Assembly (NCBI GenBank): GCA_963640685.1 | Contig: CAVIAA010000020.1 | Coordinates: 1-38,925, forward strand | Reading direction: 5' to 3' | Length of the DNA: 38,925 bases | Origin: SFEL01 sp963640685 | GTDB lineage: Bacteria > Bacillota > Clostridia > Christensenellales > CAG-138 | In this document: positions 7,367 through 15,140 of the stretch, piece after piece | Layout: every line of letters begins with the position of its first letter | Position numbering within the stretch: the stretch's first letter is position 1 | Notes under the pieces: model-generated | Told to the model about the DNA's origin: nothing | Seen by the model: the letters and a program-made list of their open reading frames with translations, nothing else | Database searches by the model: none | Translations under genes and position numbers: made by a program

Positions 7367-9244
7367 TTACTTCAGGGTGACGCTGTTGAGCACCGCGTCG
7401 CCCTCGCTGCCCGGCTCAATGCTGGTCTTTGATATCTGGATCGTGAGCCAGTAACCGTTCGGCAGCTCGCCGTAGTACTCCGTCCATTCCATGCCGACAT
7501 TCTTATAGGTGCGCCCCTGAAGCTCGATGCCGCCAACGGTGCGCGGCGATATCTCCTTGAGGTTCTCGAAGTTGTCCTTGTAGTAGTTGAGCTGGTCAAG
7601 GCTCTCCTTCAGCTCAAAGGATATGCGCGGGTCGTTGGAGAAAAGGTGGGATGGATCCTTGACGTTGTAGAGGAACAGCTGCCTCTTGTTGTGGTCTATC
7701 TTCCAGCCGCTCGCGGGCAGGGTAAAGCTCACGTCGACCGATCCCTTTTCGTAGAAGTCGTTTATTGTTTTGGTAAAGCTGCCGCTGTCAAAGCCGACAG
7801 CGGGTGCTGCGCTTTCCGCCGGTGCTGTGGCTTCGGCCGGTGCTGCGCTCTCCTCGGCCTCGGTCGCCTCGGCCGCGCCATCGTCCGCGGCTGCGTAGCC
7901 CATCGGGGCATTGCCAATCGGCGGCAGCTCGCCCGCAGCTATCATCTCGTTGTATTCCTCTATCGAGGGGGGCAGCAGGCCGTAGCCGTCAGCCTCTTCC
8001 TCTTCCCAGCTTGCGCCCCAGGGCTTAAGGAACATGGTGAACTCAAGGATGTAGTCCCCGTCCTCAATGGTGTCGCCCATGCAGTACTGGTCGGTATAAT
8101 CCTGACGGGGCAGGAACATCCAGTTATATGTATTCATCTCGGTATCAAAGGCGGTGCCGGAGGTCGCGGCAAGCGTGACCTCAGTCGCCTCGCACTCGCC
8201 GTATACATACGGCGCGTCATATTCGCCGAAAAGGTACACCGCAAAGTCGCCTCTGCCTTCTGCGTCCACATCTACCGTCATCACGGCATCGAAATTCCCG
8301 TAGAAGTCACCTTCAAAGCCCTGCGCATCCACAACATGGAAGGTGCCGTACCATGCGCCGTTCCACTTCTGCTGAATTTCGGTGTAGCCGGCCGCCGCAT
8401 CGCTGCCTTCCGTCGCGCCCGCGCTCTCGGCGTAGCCCCCTTCTTTAACAAAGGTCAGCTTTATGCCGCTGTCCATTACATCATTGAGTACCAGCACGCC
8501 CTGCTCCAGCGTTCCGTCGCAGTCCAGTCCCTTGCCCTTTACGTTTATATTCGTGCCGTCCAGCGTCCATTTTATGTTGTACTTCTTGCCGTCGATCTCG
8601 AATACGCACTTATCCTTTGCCTTCAGCTCTATGGAAACGCCGTCCTCCCAAACCGAGGAAACGTCCATCTCCATGCCGAACATTTCGGCGGTAGCCGCGT
8701 TGTACAGGCCGAGGTTGGGGTCGTCCGGGCTTGCGCTGCCGCCTCCGCAGCCGCGCGCGATCAGCACTATGAGCAGTATTATGGCAAGCACCGCGCCGCC
8801 GATTATGAACGGGCGCTTGCTTCCTCCTGCGCCACCGGCCTTTTTCGTCTTTGCGCCGGGGGTATAGGTTTTTGCTGTTTCGGCGTTATAGCTGTACCCG
8901 CCGCCCTGCTGCGAGGGCTGATAGGTCTGCGCGGGCTGTGTGGGCTGTGTATAGCTCCCCTGTGCAGGCGGGGTATAGCTCCCCTGTGCCGGTGTTGTGT
9001 TGTTCTGCTGAGTCGGCGGGGTATAGCTGCCCTGCTGAGTCGGCGGGGTATAACTCCCCTGTGCCGATGTTGTGTTGTTCTGCTGAGTCGGCGGGGTATA
9101 ACTGCCCTGCGTGGGCTGCTCCGGCTGCTCCGGCGCCTTTTCCGGCTGTGACGGGGGTACCGGCGTTCCTACCGGTGTTCCGCATTCGGTGCAGAATTTG
9201 GTGCCTTCGGGAACCTTTGCGCCGCAGTTTGTGCAAAATGCCAT
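7367..9244 (-). CDS. Zinc-ribbon, Pro/Gln/Thr-repeat, single-pass membrane protein
   Basis: I place the start at 9244 (AAGGAGGAAATACGAC before ATG), giving 625 residues. Order: a zinc ribbon with Cys4, Cys7, Cys18, Cys21; a low-complexity region (about 30-130) with GSYTPPTQQ-type repeats; a basic stretch (KTKKAGGAGGSKR); one membrane helix (about 145-163); then a large extracellular part with a lipocalin-like region repeating WxGxWYGxF-type strands, an Ala/Glu/Pro-rich linker, and a C-terminal alpha/beta domain that includes YGELPNGYWLTIQIS. The zinc ribbon would face the cytoplasm. It heads a seven-gene minus-strand operon. This architecture is common in Clostridia and of unknown function; it could be a sensor or an adhesion scaffold. 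Confidence 0.85.
   Translation of the reverse strand: MAFCTNCGAKVPEGTKFCTECGTPVGTPVPPSQPEKAPEQPEQPTQGSYTPPTQQNNTTSAQGSYTPPTQQGSYTPPTQQNNTTPAQGSYTPPAQGSYTQPTQPAQTYQPSQQGGGYSYNAETAKTYTPGAKTKKAGGAGGSKRPFIIGGAVLAIILLIVLIARGCGGGSASPDDPNLGLYNAATAEMFGMEMDVSSVWEDGVSIELKAKDKCVFEIDGKKYNIKWTLDGTNINVKGKGLDCDGTLEQGVLVLNDVMDSGIKLTFVKEGGYAESAGATEGSDAAAGYTEIQQKWNGAWYGTFHVVDAQGFEGDFYGNFDAVMTVDVDAEGRGDFAVYLFGEYDAPYVYGECEATEVTLAATSGTAFDTEMNTYNWMFLPRQDYTDQYCMGDTIEDGDYILEFTMFLKPWGASWEEEEADGYGLLPPSIEEYNEMIAAGELPPIGNAPMGYAAADDGAAEATEAEESAAPAEATAPAESAAPAVGFDSGSFTKTINDFYEKGSVDVSFTLPASGWKIDHNKRQLFLYNVKDPSHLFSNDPRISFELKESLDQLNYYKDNFENLKEISPRTVGGIELQGRTYKNVGMEWTEYYGELPNGYWLTIQISKTSIEPGSEGDAVLNSVTLK
8936..9110. repeat. 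Coding direct repeats in the zinc-ribbon membrane protein gene
   Basis: A 55-bp unit at 8981-9035 recurs at 9056-9110 with two mismatches (period 75 bp), inside a run of shorter related units. They encode GSYTPPTQQ(NNTT) repeats, five in all, between the zinc ribbon and the membrane helix. Such near-identical DNA repeats could change copy number by slippage, altering linker length. Confidence 0.8.
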
Positions 9245-9355
9245 GTCGTATTTCCTCCTTATGACGGTTTTTGTTCTGCTTTGATCTTCTCTGCGTGATA
9301 ATGTCCTGATTTGTCCGATAAACAGTCCTCTGCATACATTTTTGCATAAGTGCAT

Positions 9356-9384
9356 AAAAAAAGCCCCATACAAAAGTACGGGGC
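9356..9384 (-). terminator. Rho-independent terminator of the sensor-kinase-regulator operon
   Basis: On the minus strand GCCCCGTAC and GTATGGGGC pair (one G-T) around TTTT, followed by seven T. It lies 18 nt after the response-regulator stop codon. Confidence 0.9.
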
Positions 9385-9402
9385 GGATGCGATTTTTTCG
9401 GC

Positions 9403-10032
9403 CTACTCCTCGTTCAGCTCCACGACCAGCTTCGCGTCGCTCGCCGCTATCGCGAGCTGCAGCTTGTTTTCAAGGTTGGTCTTTTGCAGCATATTTGCAA
9501 CATGGTACTTTACCGTTGTGACCTCTATGCCAAGCGCCTGCGCTATCGCCCCGTATGACATTCCCTTTACGAGGCAGCGCAGCACCTTCATCTCGGCGTT
9601 GGTAAATTCGGTGCTTTTCGCCGTGCCGACCTCAACGACCGGCGGCGCATCCGGGAATACATGCTCCCCCGCCATGGTGCGGCGCACCGCCTCCATGAGC
9701 AGCCCCTCGTCGGTATCCTTGTACCACAGGCTGTCCGCCCCGGCCTCGCGGGCGCGCCGCAGCACCTCGCAGTCCACCAGCGATGTCACGACGACTATCT
9801 TTATCCCGGGGTGCGCGGCCTTTATCCGCCGTACCGCCGAAAGGCCGTTTTCCCGCCGCTCCGTCTGAACGTCCATGAGTATCAGGTCGATATCGCAGCT
9901 GTCGCAGATATCCGGCGCCCTGTCCGCCCCGGGTATGGATGAGACCAGCTCATAGTCCTCTTCTTTCTTAATGTAGCTTTCCAGAACGCTGCGCACCAGC
10001 TTCTGATCCTCAACTATCATCACCCTTACCAT
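9403..10032 (-). CDS. LuxR/NarL-type response regulator
   Basis: The start at 10032 (MVRVMIVEDQ, with GGGAGGGAAGCAG upstream) overlaps the kinase stop by 7 nt; 209 residues. The receiver domain has the acidic pair E8/D9, the phospho-acceptor D54 in LILMDV, and Lys in WYKDTDEG. The C-terminal LuxR helix-turn-helix covers about 140-205 (FTNAEMKVLRCLVKGMSYGA, then IAQALGIEVTTVKYHVANML). It would be phosphorylated by the adjacent soluble kinase and act as a DNA-binding regulator. The gene is last in the operon and is followed by a strong terminator. Confidence 0.93.
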   Translation of the reverse strand: MVRVMIVEDQKLVRSVLESYIKKEEDYELVSSIPGADRAPDICDSCDIDLILMDVQTERRENGLSAVRRIKAAHPGIKIVVVTSLVDCEVLRRAREAGADSLWYKDTDEGLLMEAVRRTMAGEHVFPDAPPVVEVGTAKSTEFTNAEMKVLRCLVKGMSYGAIAQALGIEVTTVKYHVANMLQKTNLENKLQLAIAASDAKLVVELNEE

Positions 10033-10979
10033 CTGCTTCCCTCCCTGTATGGCAGCTCCGCGCTGAGCGCAAAGACCGGCCTGCTGCTTATCGTCATTTT
10101 GCCCCCGACGCCCTCTATGCGCCGCCTGAGCGCCGAAAGCCCGCCGCCCTCGGTTATTTCCCCCTCCGGCTGCCTCCCGTCGTTGGTTATGCATACCGTA
10201 TAGCCGCCCTCATACGGCGCGAAGCGGGCGAATACCCGCCTGCCTCCGGCGTGGCGTATGCAGTTTGAGGTACATTCCCGTATCGCAAGGGCGAATATGT
10301 GCCGCATATCCGCATCCTCCGGCACGCTGCCCTCGATAGTCACCCTTGCGCCAAGCTCCGCAGCCCTCGCTTTGGCGTACTCTATCGCGTCCTCCGGCTC
10401 CTCCATTCCGTTTGCCCGGCAGATGAGCTCTATTGCGTTCTCCCATGCCCTTGCGCTCTCGCGTATCGTCTCCATGCTCTCCCCCCGCCCCAGCGCCCTG
10501 CGGGCGAGAAGTATGGTGTGGCCTATGTCGTCGTGTATGCGCAGCTTCATTGCAAGGGTCTCCTCCTCGCGAACTATCTCCGGCATTCTCTCGTACAGCC
10601 GCTTCAGCCCGAGGTTGGCCTCCTCGAGGCGGGCGTTTTCCCTTCTGAGCTGCTGCTGAAGGGCGACGAGCCGCGTCACATCGGATACCGTAACCTCGGT
10701 AAAGCTGCCGCCGCTCCCGTCGGTTATCTGTCTTTCTGCAAAGCGCAGCGCGCTTCCGTCCGGAAAGCGGTAAACGCCCGCGGCCCCGTCCAGCCTTTTT
10801 ATCCGCTCCGGCGGGCTTTGCAGGGCAAGCCGCAGCTCGCCGAGCGTTTGAACGACGCTGCCCAGCAATTCGGCGCTAACGCCGAGCATCCGCCGGTTTA
10901 TGAGCCGAACGACGCCGTTTTTATCAAAAAAGCAGACCGCCACCGGCAGGTTGTCAAAGCTCTCCTTTACCGGATCCAT
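10026..10979 (-). CDS. Soluble PAS-type histidine kinase (HDxxG / HisKA_3-like)
   Basis: The start at 10979 follows GAAGGAGGGCGGGGA and overlaps the upstream sensor gene by 13 nt; 317 residues. Residues 5-105 look like a PAS domain (FDNLPVAVCFFDKNGVVRLI, ending DVTRL). A coiled coil follows (RRENARLEEANLGLKRLYER), then the phospho-acceptor site RIHDDIGH with His149, then an ATPase domain with an N-box-like RECTSNCIRHA, a D-box-like NDGRQP and a G-box-like GGGLSALRRRI. There is no membrane helix, so it is cytoplasmic and probably receives its signal from the membrane sensor encoded just upstream. It would phosphorylate the LuxR regulator. Confidence 0.9.
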   Translation of the reverse strand: MDPVKESFDNLPVAVCFFDKNGVVRLINRRMLGVSAELLGSVVQTLGELRLALQSPPERIKRLDGAAGVYRFPDGSALRFAERQITDGSGGSFTEVTVSDVTRLVALQQQLRRENARLEEANLGLKRLYERMPEIVREEETLAMKLRIHDDIGHTILLARRALGRGESMETIRESARAWENAIELICRANGMEEPEDAIEYAKARAAELGARVTIEGSVPEDADMRHIFALAIRECTSNCIRHAGGRRVFARFAPYEGGYTVCITNDGRQPEGEITEGGGLSALRRRIEGVGGKMTISSRPVFALSAELPYREGSRW

Positions 10980-12688
10980 TCCCCGCCCTCCTTCGGTATG
11001 CAAAGGGTAATGTACCATATGCCGTCCTCGTCCCTCTCCGTTTTTGCGCCTGAAAAATCGCGGCGCAGCGGCGTCATGTCCTCATCGCAGCAGAGCGCCG
11101 CCCTGGCGGTCACCTCGTCCTCCCCCTCTTCCGCGCAGAAGAGCAGCGAGGAAAGCGAGGGAAGGCTCCTCTCAACCGCCGCCTCGAAAAAATCGTATAT
11201 TGCGTTGCACGCCGCTGCCGGAAGCTGCCCCTTTATATCCGCCGCTGCGCTGCACTTTATATTGCACAGGCGCAGCGCCGCCGCGGATTCGCCAAGGCAC
11301 AATCTGAGCTCCGCCGCCTCGAGCGCCTCCGCCTGCCGCTCTGTGAATATAAGGTTGCTGCGCCGCTTTACATATGTGCCAGTCACGACTATCCTGCCCA
11401 GCAGCCGCCGCGCCTCCTCGGTATCCTCCGTTGTGCGCAGCCTGAAAAGAAGCTCGCGAAGCAGCGCGGCCTGCCCGGCTGTCTGCTGCTCGACCATATC
11501 GTACAGCCGGTTTTCCTCGGTGATCCTGAGATAGTATGAGCACTGCTCCGCCTCGGCCTTCAGCACGTCGCCGGTATCCCGCAGCTCGTCCTGAACCGTC
11601 TGCAATTCATCAAGTACGCTCTGCAGCTCGGATATGTCCTCCTGCCAGAAAACGTAGCCGGAGCTTATCTCCTGCCCCTTGAGCAGCGTGTTTCTGTTCA
11701 GCTGAACCGCGCCCTCCAGCGCGGCCTCCATGCTTTTGCGGCTCAGCGGCGCGGCGGATGATGAGATTCGTTTCAGCCTGAGCCGCCTGTCGGTTATCTG
11801 CGCATTTATGGTCGTTACCTCAAAGAGCAGGTCATATCCCTCGTTGGACTGTATCAGCCCGCACTGTATGCAGCCCTCCACCGCAGCCATTATCATAAGG
11901 CACTGGAACACCGTCATATCTCCGGCGACAAGCCGCAGCCATTCAGCCCCGCTCACGTATAATGCCGAATACACCAGAGAGGCCGCTATCGGCAGCACCG
12001 GCTGCCACAGCCTCCGCCCCGTGCCCGGAATCCTGCATTTGCAGGCCATTATCACCAGCGTGCACAGCGTACACAGCTCTATCCAGCAGAGCGCCGCCCA
12101 GTAGACCCATCCGTAGCCGTATTCCCTGTCCGTTGGGGGTATGCCGGGCGGAAAGCTGAAGGCCATCTGGTGCAGGTCGTTTGTGAGCACCAGCAGCATT
12201 ATCGCAAGCGTAGGTATATACAGCAGCTTTGTACTGAGCGGCAGGCGGTAGCCTTCCGGCCTTCCTATGGACATTGCCATAAACACCACCAGCGTCGGAA
12301 TGAGCAGCATCGGGATATAGTAGCTGTACCAGAGCAGCCGCGCGGCGTTTGGCGAGCCGGCAAGGCCGTGCTTTACGGTGCGCGCCGCCAGCCAAAACAG
12401 CATGAGCAGGGCAACGACTATCAGATACCGCCTCGTCTGCGCCTGAATTATGCGTCTCTGCAGCGATACGCCCCACGCCGCTATCAGCCCGGTGTATATG
12501 CCCGCCCTTATCACCTGAGCCATTCCCGGTCTCCCGGCAGTGCCGCCAATGATGCCGGCCGCCGCGGCGCAGAGTATCAGCAGCGCCGCCATATAAAAGC
12601 GGAACCTTTTCATCTTTGCCCAATGTGCCTCTCTCTGCCCTGCCGGGAATCGCATACCGCACGCCCTGCCCCCTTCGCGCCGCCGCAT
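10967..12688 (-). CDS. Multi-pass membrane sensor with degenerate kinase core
   Basis: The 573-residue protein has about eight hydrophobic segments in residues 26-280 (first FYMAALLILCAAAAGIIGG), in the style of the 7TM sensor domain of clostridial histidine kinases. Then come ISSGYVFWQEDISELQSVLD and a coiled coil (DELQTVQDELRDTGDVLKAE). The expected dimerisation helix reads GTYVKRRSNLIF, with no phospho-acceptor histidine, and the C-terminal region has no recognisable N, D or G boxes. It therefore looks like a signalling-only partner for the soluble kinase that overlaps it by 13 nt. The ATG at 12688 has AAGG upstream and fits the promoter; an internal ATG at 12613 is an alternative that starts just before the first helix. 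Confidence 0.8.
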   Translation of the reverse strand: MRRREGGRACGMRFPAGQREAHWAKMKRFRFYMAALLILCAAAAGIIGGTAGRPGMAQVIRAGIYTGLIAAWGVSLQRRIIQAQTRRYLIVVALLMLFWLAARTVKHGLAGSPNAARLLWYSYYIPMLLIPTLVVFMAMSIGRPEGYRLPLSTKLLYIPTLAIMLLVLTNDLHQMAFSFPPGIPPTDREYGYGWVYWAALCWIELCTLCTLVIMACKCRIPGTGRRLWQPVLPIAASLVYSALYVSGAEWLRLVAGDMTVFQCLMIMAAVEGCIQCGLIQSNEGYDLLFEVTTINAQITDRRLRLKRISSSAAPLSRKSMEAALEGAVQLNRNTLLKGQEISSGYVFWQEDISELQSVLDELQTVQDELRDTGDVLKAEAEQCSYYLRITEENRLYDMVEQQTAGQAALLRELLFRLRTTEDTEEARRLLGRIVVTGTYVKRRSNLIFTERQAEALEAAELRLCLGESAAALRLCNIKCSAAADIKGQLPAAACNAIYDFFEAAVERSLPSLSSLLFCAEEGEDEVTARAALCCDEDMTPLRRDFSGAKTERDEDGIWYITLCIPKEGGEWIR

Positions 12689-12706
12689 TTTGTTGACCTT
12701 AGAAAC

Positions 12707-12735
12707 ATCATACTATGGGATAGAAAAGGTTGCAA
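12707..12735 (-). promoter_or_regulatory. Promoter of the sensor-kinase-regulator operon
   Basis: Minus strand TTGCAA (12730-12735), a 17-nt spacer, then TATGAT (12707-12712). It gives a short leader to the ATG at 12688. The -35 hexamer overlaps the foot of the terminator hairpin of the upstream gene. Confidence 0.6.
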
Positions 12736-12762
12736 GCCCGGGCGCTGAGCGCCCGGGCTTGC
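12732..12762 (-). terminator. Terminator hairpin after the TPR/MORN lipoprotein gene
   Basis: A perfect 14-bp inverted repeat (GCAAGCCCGGGCGC, loop TGA, GCGCCCGGGCTTGC). On the minus strand it is followed by AACCTTTTCT, a modest U-tract. It lies 32 nt after the stop at 12795. Confidence 0.75.
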
Positions 12763-12794
12763 ATTGGTGTCTTTGGGGTTTATCGCGGCGGCGT

Positions 12795-13904
12795 TTACGG
12801 CTGCTTCTCGGCCGCGGCGTTGGGGTTGACTACCTTTGTAACGCCCCACGGCACGACGCCCCATTTTCCGTCTACCTGATAATCCTTTATCGCCCAGTTA
12901 TTGCCGCACTTTGCGTTGTGCGTTTCGCACAGGGCATAGAAATAGCCCACGCCCTTGCTGCCGTCCTCGTTCTTGTGTTTGTACTCGTCTCCGGTCAGCT
13001 TTCTGATGCCCATATTTGAGGTATACGGCGCAACGTGGTCCCCATAGCTTATCGTCATCTCTCCGTTTTCATAGCCGTCGGTGTAGTTTCCGCTGCGCGT
13101 TACGGAAAGGTTGTTTTCCCTCGGGTACACGAGGTGATACTCGCCGTAGCCGTTTGGCTTGTCGTTTTCCCATTCGCCAACGTAGTAGTCATACGCATCC
13201 TTTTTGTCCGGCAGGCCGTTCTTGGGCAGCCCCGTTTCGTCGTCTATGCGTATACCGTCCAGCCACACGCCGTGGCCGCTTCTGAGGCCGTTTTTGTATT
13301 CGCCGCAGTATATATACTGCCCCCTGTCGTATATGCCGAAGCCGTTGCCGTGCTTTTGCCCCGCTTCGTTATATTGCCCGAAGTAAAGCACCTCATTTTC
13401 GTTCATGCTCATGAAGTAATCCTGAACCGACTTGTTTTCAAAAAAGCTCGCCGCCATGTCGTAGCTGCCCTCGGCGGTGTAGCTGAGCACAAGCAGTATC
13501 GCCGTCTCCGGCGCCATGTCGTCGCCCCTCTTTTCCGTTCGCACCGCGTCCCTTGCGCTTTGATAGTCGCCCGCGTCGAGGTAGGCGTAGCCCAGCTCAT
13601 ACATCGCCCGCTTGTCCTCGGTCGATAGCGTTACGGCGTTTTTGAGTATGTCGATAGCGTCCGTCGTCCTGCCAACATAGCGATAGGAACGGCCAAGGCC
13701 GTAGTTTGCCTCGTAGTTATTGGGCTCGATCTCTATCACGGCTTCGTATATCAGTATTGCCTCCTCGTAGCTGCCCGCGTCGCTGAGCGCCAGCGCCTCC
13801 GCCAGCATGTCCTCAACCGACGGCTGCATAACGGCCGAGAGCACCGAGCTGCAGCCGCTCATTACAAATGCCGCGATAAGTATCGCCAAAAGTACCTTCT
13901 TCAT
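12795..13904 (-). CDS. TPR- and MORN-repeat lipoprotein
   Basis: This 369-residue lipoprotein has the signal MKKVLLAILIAAFVMSGC with lipidated Cys18. Residues 30-130 form TPR-type helical pairs (AEALALSDAGSYEEAILIYE, NNYEANYGLGRSYRYVGRTT and YELGYAYLDAGDYQSARDAV). Residues about 175-285 carry MORN-like repeats (YNEAGQKHGNGFGIYDRGQY, then YCGEYKNGLRSGHGVW and YVGEWENDKPNGYGEYH). It would sit on the outer face of the cell membrane as a protein-binding scaffold. AGGGGAGG precedes the ATG. It is transcribed alone from a clear promoter and ends in a strong hairpin. Confidence 0.88.
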   Translation of the reverse strand: MKKVLLAILIAAFVMSGCSSVLSAVMQPSVEDMLAEALALSDAGSYEEAILIYEAVIEIEPNNYEANYGLGRSYRYVGRTTDAIDILKNAVTLSTEDKRAMYELGYAYLDAGDYQSARDAVRTEKRGDDMAPETAILLVLSYTAEGSYDMAASFFENKSVQDYFMSMNENEVLYFGQYNEAGQKHGNGFGIYDRGQYIYCGEYKNGLRSGHGVWLDGIRIDDETGLPKNGLPDKKDAYDYYVGEWENDKPNGYGEYHLVYPRENNLSVTRSGNYTDGYENGEMTISYGDHVAPYTSNMGIRKLTGDEYKHKNEDGSKGVGYFYALCETHNAKCGNNWAIKDYQVDGKWGVVPWGVTKVVNPNAAAEKQP

Positions 13905-13954
13905 CCTTTTTTCCTCCCCTGACTTTTTTCATCTGTGGTTATTCGACTAATGCT

Positions 13955-13983
13955 ATTATAGAGTATTTTCTCCCTATTTTCAC
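13955..13983 (-). promoter_or_regulatory. Promoter of the TPR/MORN lipoprotein gene
   Basis: Minus strand GTGAAA (13978-13983), a 17-nt spacer, then a perfect TATAAT (13955-13960), about 50 nt before the ATG at 13904. The rest of the 13905-14180 gap holds nothing I can assign. Confidence 0.65.
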
Positions 13984-14180
13984 CCTTCCTGTCATAACTG
14001 GCAGGTTTTATGTAATAATTGGCATAATTTGGAATAAAAAAGGGGCCGAATTTGGCAACACGGCTGTTTTTGCGAGTGGCGCTGCGGCGGTTTGCCAAGA
14101 TATACGCACAGGCAATATACGAATTGGTAAAGTAAACAAACCGGATCGTCCCTTCGGCTCGCCAGTCTCCCTATTGCATT

Positions 14181-15140
14181 TTATTCATCCCAACCGTCGA
14201 GTTTTTTGCCGGTAAGCTCCTCAAAATAGTCCTCAATGCACTTGAGGGCTATTTTTTCATGATAGTGCAGATATGTGCTGTCCCGGTGCATAAGGTACAT
14301 TGAAAAGCCGGCGCTCCCGCTCGTTCCGGTTATGGGTATCGCCTTAAACATGTCGCTGCTTATTCCGGTACCCGTGCAGCTTTTTATGGCATACCCGCTC
14401 AATACCGATATGCAGTTTTGTGAAAGCACCGCCCGCTTTATCGTCGGTACGTCCGGGTAAGTGGTATATATGTTATCCTTCCCCTGGATTATTTCCGCAG
14501 TAAGGGCTGATGCCGAAATATTATAATGCGGCAGGAACGCGACCTTCACCTTGTTCAGCTCGTTTATAGATACGCTGTCGCGCTTTGCAAACGGGCTGTC
14601 GCAGCGCACGATGACGTACATCTCTTCGTCCATTATCTTTACCGCTTTTGTCTGGTATTTTGACAAAACCATAGAATACGCCCTGTACACATTATTATCG
14701 TAATATGTAACGCCTATGTTTGCATCGCTTTTTATTATCTTTGGGCCTATATATTCGCCGCTGAGCACATGAAAGCGCAGGTTCACATCCGGTGCGATCT
14801 TCAAAAGGCGCTTGCTCACCTCGATCGCAAGGCCGCAATGTATGCTCGGCGATACCAGCAGGTTCACCGGCTGGCTGTTTGAGGCATGAGAATGCGTCAG
14901 GCGCTGAACATCTTCATACGAGTCGCTTATTTCGCGTATGAGGGAAAGCGCCTCCTCGCCGTCCGGCGTTATGTGCACGCCGGTCCTCGTGCGTTCAAAT
15001 ATGGCAAAGCCAAGCTCATCCTCAACGCCCTTGAGTATAGTGCTCAGCGTAGTCTGGCCGAGATATAGCTTTTGAGCCGCCGCCGATATGGAGTGTTCTT
15101 TATCGATTTCCAGTATATAACGCAGATGTTCGGCCCTCAT
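14181..15140 (-). CDS. LysR-family transcriptional regulator (second of a tandem pair)
   Basis: The 319-residue protein opens with a LysR winged helix-turn-helix (MRAEHLRYILEIDKEHSISA, then AQKLYLGQTTLSTILKGVEDELGFAIFERT). A linker helix and a type-2 periplasmic-binding-protein-like effector domain (about 90-300) follow. The effector part has the usual alternating segments, such as VNLLVSPSIHCGLAIEVSKR. Its ATG overlaps the TGA of the preceding LysR gene (ATGA), so the two are translated together and may form a heteromer or bind different effectors. The pair lies next to the opine dehydrogenase gene and the Mo-enzyme operon, its likely targets. The ligand is unknown. Confidence 0.93.
   Translation of the reverse strand: MRAEHLRYILEIDKEHSISAAAQKLYLGQTTLSTILKGVEDELGFAIFERTRTGVHITPDGEEALSLIREISDSYEDVQRLTHSHASNSQPVNLLVSPSIHCGLAIEVSKRLLKIAPDVNLRFHVLSGEYIGPKIIKSDANIGVTYYDNNVYRAYSMVLSKYQTKAVKIMDEEMYVIVRCDSPFAKRDSVSINELNKVKVAFLPHYNISASALTAEIIQGKDNIYTTYPDVPTIKRAVLSQNCISVLSGYAIKSCTGTGISSDMFKAIPITGTSGSAGFSMYLMHRDSTYLHYHEKIALKCIEDYFEELTGKKLDGWDE

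Noticed and set aside
7646..9151. A long open frame of about 500 codons opposite the zinc-ribbon membrane protein gene
   Set aside because: It is antisense to a gene with clear domains and ribosome site, has no family-like motifs and mirrors the repeat and GC bias of the real gene.
10299..11534. A plus-strand open frame of about 400 codons opposite the kinase and sensor genes
   Set aside because: It spans two overlapping real genes and shows no coherent motif; the antisense genes have diagnostic motifs.
14038..14075. A possible terminator after the LysR pair (GCCG/CGGC followed on the minus strand by a T-run)
   Set aside because: The stem is only 4 bp with a long mismatched loop and lies over 100 nt beyond the stop codon.
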